A stretch of DNA of 64,000 nt from Chondrosia reniformis. Its lineage: Eukaryota > Porifera > Demospongiae > Chondrillida > Chondrillidae. A program made the translations under genes and the position numbers. The DNA lies in the NCBI GenBank assembly GCA_947172415.1, contig OX359194.1:4030001-4094000 (forward strand), written 5' to 3'. Positions 1 to 9,200 of the stretch are shown here, piece after piece. Positions within the stretch are counted from its first letter, which is position 1; every line of letters begins with the position of its first letter. The notes beneath the pieces are model-generated. The model was not told the DNA's origin. It worked only from the letters and a program-made list of their open reading frames with translations, and searched no databases.

Positions 1-1530
1 GGTACTAGTTTTATGCACTAGTTGTATTTTATGTACTGGTTGTATGTACCAGGTGTATGTACTGGTTAGTAGTTGCATATACAAGATATATTTTCTACTT
101 ATATGTACTTGTTGTATATATTATATGTACTAGTTATTGGACTAGTTGTATGTACTAGGTGAATGTACTAGGTGAATGTACTAGTTGAATGTACTAGTTG
201 TATTTACTATAGATGTATGTACTAGAATTGTACTAGTTGTATGTACTAGTTTTATGAACTCATTTTAAGGACAAGTTCTTTGTACTAGTTGGGGTACTAG
301 TTTTATGTGCTAGTTGTATGCACTAGTTGTATGTATCAGTTGAATATAATATTTAATATTTGTCGTTAGTATATGTATGTACTAGTTGTATGTGCTAGAT
401 TTATGTTCTAGTTGTATGTACTAGTTGTATCTACTATTAGAATGTGCTAGTTGTATGTATTAGTCGTATGTAATAGTTTTTATGTACTTGTTACTGGTTG
501 TTTGTACGACTTGTATGTTCTACATGTATGTACTCAAAACTAGTTGTATGTTCTGACTGTAGGTACTAGGTGTATGTACTATTTGCATGAACTAGTGGCA
601 TGAACTGATTTTAAGTAATTTACTAGTTGTATGTACTAGTACTAGTTTCATTTACACGTTGAAGATCCTAAACGTACGTTCTAGTTGTATGAACTAGTTT
701 TATGGACTAGCTGAATGTACTAGTTGTATGTACTGGTTATATTTGTTAGTTGCAGGAACTAGTTATATTTACTAGGTGTATGGACTAGTTGTATGTACTA
801 GTACTAGGTATATTTACCAGTTGTAGGTACAAGTTGTATGTACAGGTTTATGTAATAGTTGTTTGTACAGATAGTATGTACTAGTTGTATGTCCTAGTTG
901 TATGTACCAATTATCTAGTAGTTGTTTGTGCTAGTTGTCTTAACTTGTTTTATGCACTTTTTATGTACTAGTTGTATGAACAAGTTGTAGATACTATTAC
1001 AGGTAATATTAAATAGTTGTAGGTACTGTTACAGGTAATATTAAATAGTTGTAGGTACTACTTGTATGTACTAGTTATATGTACAAGTTGTATGTACTAG
1101 GTGTATGTTCTGGTTGTATGTACTAGTTGTATGTACTAGATATATGTACTAGTTATATGTACTAGTTGTGTGTACTAGTTGTAGGCACTAGTTATAGGTA
1201 CAAGTACTAGTAATATTAACAAGTTGTAGGTACTACTTGTATGAACTAGTTATATGTACTAGCTGTATGTACTGTTTACTAGTTGTATTTACTAGTTGTA
1301 TGGTCTGGTTGTATGTACTAGTTGTATGAACTAGTAATATGTACTACTTGTGTGTACTAGTTGTATGTATTAATTGTGGGTCCAGTTTTATGTACTAGTT
1401 GTAGATACTAGTCGTATGTACTAGATGTAAGTAATAAGTTATATGTACTAGTTGTATGAAGTAGTTTTATGTACTAGTTGTAAGTAATCGTATGTACTTG
1501 TTGCTAGTTTTATGTACTAGTTGTATGAAC
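1..1530 (+). repeat. 13-bp satellite array, forward orientation (block F1)
   Basis: Degenerate tandem copies of ACTAGTTGTATGT, read on the plus strand. Units vary by point changes (gaac, ttta, gtgt versions) and by insertion of an extra ACTAGT or TAGTA between units, so the 13-bp phase slips often. The unit contains the palindrome ACTAGT and a short alternating purine-pyrimidine run (GTATGTAC). A marker variant near 655-690 (gttgaagat) recurs near 4319 and 5140, which points to a higher-order repeat of roughly 0.8-0.9 kb once the LINE between them is discounted. No gene is seen here. Confidence 0.95.
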
Positions 1531-1551
1531 TCATCATCATCATCATCATCA
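1531..1551 (-). repeat. Triplet-repeat 3' tail of the LINE
   Basis: Plus strand reads a run of TCA triplets; on the element's own strand this is a TGA/ATG simple-repeat tail at the 3' terminus, directly against satellite. Short microsatellite tails in place of poly(A) are known from RTE- and CR1-like LINEs. Confidence 0.75.
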
Positions 1552-1644
1552 AGCATGTTGTACACGCTATGTAAGTAACCACATCAGCTATAGTTAATAT
1601 AAATAATGTCAGTTCACAATATCAGTTATTTGTCAATTAGTCAA

Positions 1645-4278
1645 TTATCTGTCACGCCATTTCTGAAAGGATTGACATAGGTTTTCCCAGTAGCCTCTGA
1701 TGATACTTCTCCAATCCTCACTCTGCACCTCTGTAGCCCAGTCTTGATATGCTGGCAGACCTGCCCACTTCAACACTGCCTTTAGCGTGTCACTCCATCT
1801 GAAGGTGGGTCGACCTCGATTTCGCTTTCCTTCTGCCATCTCTGAAAACATCAGCAACCTTGGAAGGCGGTCTCCAGGCAGGTTGATTAACCTGGCAGCC
1901 CAGAAAAGTGTGCGTTCTGCCAGCTGTACCCGTAGAGGCAGCATGCTCAGTTCGCTGTAGGCAGTGGTCATGCGGACACGATCAGTGGGTCTTGACCCCA
2001 GCATCAACCTGGCGAGGTGGTATTGTGTTGTCTCTAGTTGATTTGTGTCCAGCTCTCGTCTGGTCCATGACCCCGAACCATAGAGCAGGGTGGATGACAC
2101 CAGAGCACTGAACATTCTCATCTTCGTGCACCTCCTGACCCCTCGCTGATTCCATAACCTCTTCTTCAATCTGAAGAAAGAGCTCCTTGCCAAACCCACC
2201 CTTCTCCTCAATTCTTCACTCATGTCATTCTTGGGACAGATGGTGCTTCCCAGGTAGTTGAAAGCCTCTACATCTTGAAGCTCAGTGTTTCCAATGGAGA
2301 CTGGGATGAGGTTTGTGTTTGCCGGATCATACCGCATCGCCACTGTCTTCTTCTCATTTATTACCATACCAAACTTCTGAGACACTTGAGCAAATCTCTG
2401 GATGGTCCTGTTCATGGCACTATGGGAGTTTGCAAAAAGGGCTGTGTCATCTGCATAGGTACTGTCCAGTACCTTATGCAGCCGGGGATTTTCAAATCTC
2501 TTGGTATTCATGATGTCTCCATCCTCTACCAGCATCTCAACACCCAACTCTCTCTGGTAAACTGAGTCATGGGGGAAGGCTAGCTCTGTCAAAGCAGCCA
2601 AGTACAATATGAACAGTACAGGACCCTCCACAGACCCCTGCCGAACTCCAGTGCAGATTTGGAACGTCTCAGACAACTCATTTCTGTATTGCACACGACC
2701 TTCCATGTCTTTATGGAGGTTTTGTAGGGCTGACAGCAGCTTTGGTGGGACTCCCTGTCTTGTAAGAACAAGCCAGAGAAGATCTCGATCCACTGAGTCA
2801 AACGCCTTGCTAAAGTCCACAAAGACGGCATAGAGGGTGGTATTCTTCTCCTTTGCCTTCTCAAAGAGCTGGCGAGCGATGAAGATCAAGTCCTCTGTGG
2901 AACGTCCTGGTCGGTAACCACATTGACTATCTGGCACCACATGTGGAACAATGTGTCTAAGCAGTCGCTTTGCCAGAATCCTCCCAAACACCTTCCCACC
3001 AGTGGAGAGCAGTGCAATGCCACGATAGTTGTCTGGATCATTTTGGGTTCCCTTCTTGTGAATGGGGATAATCTTACAATCCACCCATTCCTTTGGCACA
3101 TCTCCATTGAATCCTTTTTTACATGCTTCCACCAGGTAGTCAGTGATCTTACCCCCAACCTTCCATATCTCAGGGGAAAGGCCGTCCATTCCAGGTGCCT
3201 TTGCATTCTGCAAGGACTTCACTGCTTCTTCCACTTCCGTTTGGGTGATGGGCTGATCTAGTACCTCAGCTACAGGCCTCTGCTCCAACTTCTCACTGAC
3301 AAATGTGTGGTCCACACTTCGGTCTTGATTGAGGACACGTTCAAATTGCTGACGAAATGCATCCACAGTCTCCTTGGCATTCTTGGTTGCCCTGTCAGTC
3401 CCGGGAAAGGGGAGACTGGTTGGTCTCCTTGCTGTCGGACCACATACTTCCTTTGACAGTTGATACTGTAGCTTTAGGTCTCCCATCTCTGCTGCCCTTT
3501 CCAATCTATCTGCCCGTTTGTTCCACCATTTATCCTTCAGAAGTGCAAACTTTTGTTTGGCAACTCGGCAGGCATCTCTGGAGTTCCCAGCTGCCTTCCT
3601 TTCTGCTACAATTACTTCCTCCTCCGCCTTGTGGTCATACACCCAGTATGCTGCTTTGTGCTTTTGCAGTCCAACTGTCTTCTTTGCCTGACAGTACAGC
3701 CGCCGTGAGGCATCCGACCAGTTCAGTCCCAACAAGTCCAGAGCAGCCAGTGTGCTTGCTAGCTGGGGCTGTTTGAGTTTGGACACGTCCGACCGTCAGC
3801 GACAGGTGCCATTTGAGGCCTTCTGCTTACGTTGATGACGTGTCTCCAGATGTTGGGGCTCCCACAGGTTGATGGTGCTCTGTACTAGATGATGGTCCGC
3901 CTGTGGATATAACTGTCTAGCCCCCCGGAGTGCTCTGGTCTTGTAGAACCTGGACAGATGTCTTCGTCTGACTGCCACATAGTCCACCAACCTCCATTCG
4001 CCCCTGCTACATTTGTCCTTGTAAGTCATGATGTCTCTCGTCTTAACCTTGTGAAGGGTGTTAGTAAGGACTAGGCTGAAGCAGCTACACAGCTCAAGCA
4101 GGCGCAGACCATTGTCACTGGTAGGTCGCCGTGAGCAGCCGTAAGGACCAAGAACCTGACTGCTGGAGCATTCCTCATGTGGATTGATGTTAGCATTAAA
4201 ATCCCCCAAAAGCACCAGCATGGCAGTGTCTGGCACTTTTCTTAGGGTGTTGTGTAGTTGGTCATAGAACTCGCCTCG
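1645..4278 (-). pseudogene. LINE endonuclease-reverse transcriptase ORF, truncated, one in-frame stop
   Basis: Seen: a single minus-strand frame runs from the satellite boundary at 4278 to a stop at 1645-1647, broken only by a TGA at 3796-3798. Upstream of that stop is the C-terminal half of the endonuclease, with the LLGDFNA motif (about 4194-4215) and a DHH motif (about 3883-3903) that carry catalytic residues in this family. Downstream is a reverse transcriptase with VDFSKAFD (motif A, about 2785-2825), GVRQG (motif B) and YADD (motif C, 2446-2457), then a C-terminal region with RGRPTFRW typical of LINE ORF2 tails. The protein would nick target DNA and copy the LINE RNA into it. The frame is shared on both sides of the stop, so a simple CGA-to-TGA change is likely; without it the truncated frame would be fully open. 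Having lost the start of the endonuclease, this copy cannot be autonomous. The mutation load is low, so the insertion looks fairly young. Confidence 0.9.
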
Positions 4279-4280
4279 GT

Positions 4281-5882
4281 ACTAGTACTAGTTGTATGAA
4301 CTAGTACTAGTTATATATACTCGTTGAAGATACTAAATGTATGTACTAGTTGAATGAACTAGTTTTTTGGACTATTTTGATTGTACTAGTTGTATATAGT
4401 TGTAATATTTACTAGTTGTATGAACTAGTTACATGTACTAGTTGTATGTACTAGTACTAGGTTTATTTACTAGTTGTAGGTAAACGTTGTATGTACAGGT
4501 TTAATGTAATAGTTGTATGTACCAATTGTAAGTTCTAGTTTTACATACTAGTTGTATGTAGTAGTAATGTTGTAGTTGTTTGTGCTAGTTGTCTTAACTA
4601 GTTTTATGCACTTTTGATGTACTAGTTGTATGAACTAGTTGTATGAACTAGTTGTAGGTACTATTACTGGTAATTTTAAATAGTTGTAGGTACTACTTTT
4701 ATGTACTAGTTATATGAACTAGTTGTATGTACTATTTACTAGTTGCATGTTCTAGTTGTATATACTATTTTTATGTGCTAGTTATATGGACTAGTTACTA
4801 GTTAATAGTTATAAGTAGTTGTATCTTCTAAATGTATGTACTAGTTTTACGTACTAGTTGTGTGTACTAGTTGTAGGCACTAGTTGTAGGTACTGGTACT
4901 GGTAATATTAACAAGTTATAGGTGCTACTTGTATGTACTAGTTATATGTACTAGTTTTATGTACTATTTACTAGTTGTATGTACTAGTTGTATGGTCTGG
5001 TTGTATGTACTACTTGTATGAACTAGTAATCTGTACTAGCTGTCTGTTCTAGTTGTGTGTACTAATTGTGGGTCTAGTTTTATGTATTAGTTGTATGTAC
5101 TAGTTGTATGTACTATTTGTATGAACTAGTTCTTGTTATATTTACTCGTTTAAGATACGAAATGTACGTACTAGTTGTATGAACTAGTTTTATGGACTAG
5201 TTGATTGTACTAGTTGTATGTAAAAATTTCTTGCATGTACTAACTGTGTACTAGTTGTATATACTAGTTTTATATGGTAATTTTAAGTTCATGTTCTATG
5301 AACTGGCTGTATGTACTAGTGTCTTGATGTTCGTACTAGTTGTATGTATGCATTTTATGTACTCTTACTATGTACTTGTTGCATGTACTAGTTTCTAGTT
5401 GTATGTACTAGTTGTATGCACTGGTTGTGTGGACTAGTTGTATATATTACTTGTTTGTCCTAGTTGTATGTACTAGGTGTATGTACTATTTATATATACT
5501 AGTTATAGGTGTATGTACTAGTTATTTGTACTAGATGTATATACTAGTTGTAGGTTCTAGTTCTGGTTATACTAGGTACTAGGTAGATCCTAGTTGCATG
5601 TACTAGATACAAGTTGATGAACTATTTGTATGTACTAGTTATATGTGTATGTAATAAGTATATATACTAGCTGTATGTACTAGTTATATGTACTAGTTGT
5701 ATGTACTAGTTGTATATACTCGATATTTGTTGTATGTACTAGTTGTAAGTACTAGTTGTTGGTTCTAGTACTAGTTGTACTAGGCGCTAGATAGGTTCTA
5801 GTTGTATGTATATACTAGTTCAATGTACTAGAGGTATGTTCTAGTTTATGTTCTAGCTGTATATACTATTTATATGTACTAG
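4281..5882 (+). repeat. 13-bp satellite array, forward (block F1 continued)
   Basis: Same array as on the far side of the LINE, interrupted by it. It holds the marker variants near 4319 and 5140 that define a 0.8-0.9-kb higher-order unit, and a second recurring variant in which the unit expands to ggttctagtactagt plus tactaggtactaggtag (near 5545 and 5760). The last four bases (CTAG, 5879-5882) form the left copy of the target-site duplication of the next element. No coding signal. Confidence 0.93.
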
Positions 5883-6117
5883 TGTAAAGAACTGTTGCTA
5901 GGCTAGCTACTTAAAAAAAAGAATTGATTACGTCATTATATACTGTTTTTGGACTGCCTTGAACAAGTGTATGTATGATGTTTTTTTGGTAGTAGAGAGT
6001 ATCTTTTCTGTATCCTTGATAAGTGGATTACGATTAACTTTGCGAGTGCTCATTCGATAAGTCGTTGACCGTGGCGTGGTTGCGCTAATATAACGGACTC
6101 GAGAGGAGAACGTTACA
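5883..6117 (+). repeat. 5' long terminal repeat
   Basis: Starts TG and ends CA. It contains TATATA near 5936, a possible promoter element. It is identical to the 3' LTR except for 8 rather than 9 A residues after GCTACTT. A 5-bp duplication (ACTAG) with an LTR ending TTAC is a formal alternative, but the TG...CA ends favour the 4-bp reading. Confidence 0.95.
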
Positions 6118-6118
6118 C

Positions 6119-6137
6119 TTGGGGGCCTGTCCGGGAG
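6119..6137 (+). other. Probable tRNA primer-binding site
   Basis: Directly after the 5' LTR (one- to two-base gap) the sequence reads TGGGGGCCTGTCCGGGAG. This resembles the proline-tRNA-complementary site (TGGGGGCTCGTCCGGGA) used by many retroelements, with two or three differences. The tRNA assignment is an inference. Confidence 0.6.
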
Positions 6138-6174
6138 CTGAAATTCCTGTTCAAGAGCTGAAATTCCTGTTCAA
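6135..6174 (+). repeat. Two tandem copies of a 20-bp unit in the leader
   Basis: The unit GAGCTGAAATTCCTGTTCAA occurs twice back to back between the primer-binding site and gag. No function is evident; it may be a replication slip in the leader or part of the packaging region. Confidence 0.9.
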
Positions 6175-6234
6175 GATAGCAACAGTGGAGATATCATTAT
6201 TGAATCGGAATCCGCGACCTTGTTAGCAACCAAT

Positions 6235-9200
6235 ATGTCGAGAATGGAAGCGTTATCGTTAGAATTGGAGACCGTCAAGGGAGAATTAGGAAAGTTAAAG
6301 ATAGAGAACGAGAAATTGCGTAGCCATAACGCCGAGGGGGCCTTGCTCGTCGACGCACAGACGGAGGCCAAGCAAAACCAAGAAATGTACGAGAAGGCAG
6401 TAGGAGATATGGCTGAGAAGGAGGAGGAAATTCGCCGACTTCGAGACGAATTAAAGATCGCCGAAGATCGACTACAAAAGGCAGTGGCTGACCACTCGAA
6501 GATTCAAGAGGAGGTTCAGGGAGTAAGAGATCAGGCTGAATTGGAACTGCATCGGGCATTGGCCAAAGAAAGGGCTAAATGGGAGGAGCGAGAAGAAAGG
6601 CTGGCAAGGCAGCTGAAAGCTCAGACTGTCCCAGATCCTGTTCCTGTGCCCACACTTCCACCTTTGACAGGGGAAGAGGAAGTTCCAGAAGTGGGGGGTC
6701 TCGTAGAGGCAGAATCTACCAGGCCAGTAATGCCTCAAGGAATCCCACCTTTGGCTAAGTTCAACGGCGAGGGGCATTCTTCCGAGGAGACTTTCCAGGA
6801 GTGGAAGGAGCAATTTGAACTGGTTGCTGGGTTATGCCGGTGGAGTAGCCAGACTAGGCTGGTGAATTTGGTAACTCGATTAAGGCGCCAAGCATATGCA
6901 TTCTATCGCTCCTGTACACTGGCTCAGAGGGGTAACTATCTGACGCTCATGGCAGAGCTGGAGAAGAGGTTCACTCCCGTCACCATTCCGGCCGTACAGA
7001 CAAGCATATTCCATGAGAGGCAACAAGGAGCAAAGGAATCTGTGGATGCCTATGCCCAGGACCTGAGACAACTCTTTCTTAAGGCTTATCCAAAAGCTCA
7101 GCAAGGAAGTAAAGAGGCCGAGGAAATGGGTAAGTCTGTTTTATCCTCACAATTCGTAGCAGGACTGAGAGCAGATCTCAAGAGCAAGATAGCCGGGCTA
7201 GAGGGAGACATGGAGAATCTCTTGGTCCGAGCCCGCTTTGAGGAAGCAAAACTGAGGAGTTTTGGAGAGAACGGCGGGGTGAAATTATATACAAAGAAGG
7301 TTTCAGCCGTACAGGATACCAGGAAAGATTCGGCAGGGGTTCAGCCACCCAAGGCACCTAATCCACAGAGGGCTGCAGACACAAAGTGTTACAGCTGTGG
7401 AGGAGTTGGCCACTTTGCTAGGAGTTGTCCTCTGAAAAAGAAGAGAGGGCCTGTGGAGGCCAAAGGTCAGACCACCCCAGTGGCTGTTGTAGTTCCAGAG
7501 GAAAATCAATTAACCTCCACTAATAAGTCCACAGGAAATTGGCAAGATGTGGCAATAGAAGAGGAGCTGACTCAGTTAAAGGCTACTCTGCATGGAGTGA
7601 AGGCAGCTAAGGAAGCCAGTGATGTGCAGTTAGGAGAAATCCCAAAAACAGTTGTCTCTTTGGAGGGTGTTCCAGTGGAAGCAATGATAGATAGTGGATC
7701 TCCGGTGAGTATTGTCTCCTTAAAGTGCCTGTTGAATGTATTGCTTTCCAGGAAGGCTGTGGATCAAACTATTGAAGGTTGGATCCAGGAAATTACCTCC
7801 AGGATGAAGCCCACAGCTGTGGCATTGAAGAGTTATAGTGGGGATCATCTTCCCATTGTTAAGCAAATGCAGGTGCAGGTGTCGCGTAAGGCAAGACATG
7901 GTAATGTTTGGGTGCAGATACAAAAGGATGCTCCTGTTGATTTTCTTCTAGGTACAGACCTCCAGCCCCTGTTGGGTCTCCTGGTGAGGGAAGAATCCGA
8001 CTGTCAGGTAGAACAGCGTGTTGGAGCTGATGATTTAGATAAGGTGGCGTCTATAGGGCAGAAGACAAAAGCCTTGGATGCTCATGCAAATAGTTCACTC
8101 ATTGAGGGTCAGGTGTGCCTCTTGAAAGCAGTAAAATTACCTGTTGGATTCTGTGGGATGCTTCCAGTGGAAAAGAGGGGCCCTGGTGGAGAGGAAGTAG
8201 CTCTGTTTATCCCAAAGGCTGACTTGGTTCAAAGGGATGGATTTATACTTGAAGAGGTGCTTATGGGGACACAACCACAAAGCATGGTTTCAGTGAGGAA
8301 TACTGGAACAGAGGCCATTGTATTGGACCGGGGACAGGTATTAGGTTCCCTGGAGGCAGTGACTATACTTGCGGAAGAGGCTGCAGGAGACGAAAGAAAG
8401 TCTGACCAGATCCAAGCTGATTGTTGCAGGATCCAGGGATCTTTGCCATCAGACTCGGTGGAGCGAGTGCAAGAGTTAATGGAGAAGCTTTTGCCAGATT
8501 CTGGGAACATTGGGGAGATTGGAAAGGTGCAACTGCAACAGTTAATAAAGGAATACGGAGACATATTTGCAATGAATGACACTGAGCTGGGATGTGCAGA
8601 GGATACTGTGCACTCCATTGATACAGGTGAGCACATGCCAATTAAACAACACCCTCGTCGTATACCTTTTGCATTAAGGGGGGAGGTAAAGAAAATGATT
8701 GAGGGGATGTTGCGACAAGGGGTCATCAAACCATCCCATAGTCCTTGGGCAAGCCCGATTGTTCTCGTGGCCAAGAAGGATGGGGGTACGCGATTTTGCA
8801 TTGATTACAGAAAATTAAATGCTATCACCAAAATGGATGTCTATCCCCTACCCCGTATTGATGACATGCTGGACCTACTGTCCAAAAACCGTTTCCTTAC
8901 AACACTAGATCTGGCCTCTGGATATTGGCAAGTAAAAATGGCCAAAACATCTCAGGAAAAAACAGCCTTCACAACACATCTGGGTCTCTACGAATTCATG
9001 GTTATGCCGTTTGGTTTGTGTAATGCTCCGGCTACATTTCAACGGTTGATGGAGAGGATCCTGCATGGATTGGTTGGTACAGTCTGTCTGGTCTATTTGG
9101 ATGATGTTTTGGTGTTGGGCAGGGATCTAGAGGAACATTTGGTGAATATTCGGAAAGTATGGGATAGGATACGGGAAGCAGGGCTGCGATTGAAGCCAAG

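Larger units (their letters stand above)
1531..4280 (-). mobile_element. 5'-truncated non-LTR retrotransposon (LINE, RTE/CR1-like group)
   Basis: On the minus strand this holds the second half of an apurinic-type endonuclease domain, a reverse transcriptase, a C-terminal region, a short 3' UTR (1552-1644) and a 3' tail of TGA/ATG triplets (1531-1551). The 5' end is missing: at 4280/4281 coding sequence stops abruptly and satellite begins, as expected from incomplete target-primed reverse transcription. The satellite on both sides shares a run of about 16 bp ending tgtatgaac (1515-1530 and 4286-4301), which could be a target-site duplication but could also be chance in this array. The clade is tentative: the triplet-repeat tail and endonuclease-RT layout fit RTE/CR1-like families. 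Confidence 0.9.

Noticed and set aside
3357-3776. 139-codon ORF on the plus strand inside the LINE
   Set aside because: Antisense shadow of the RT frame; no motif and no start context.
6220-6234. Upstream TTG as start of gag-pol
   Set aside because: A eukaryotic element should start at ATG; the first in-frame ATG is at 6235.
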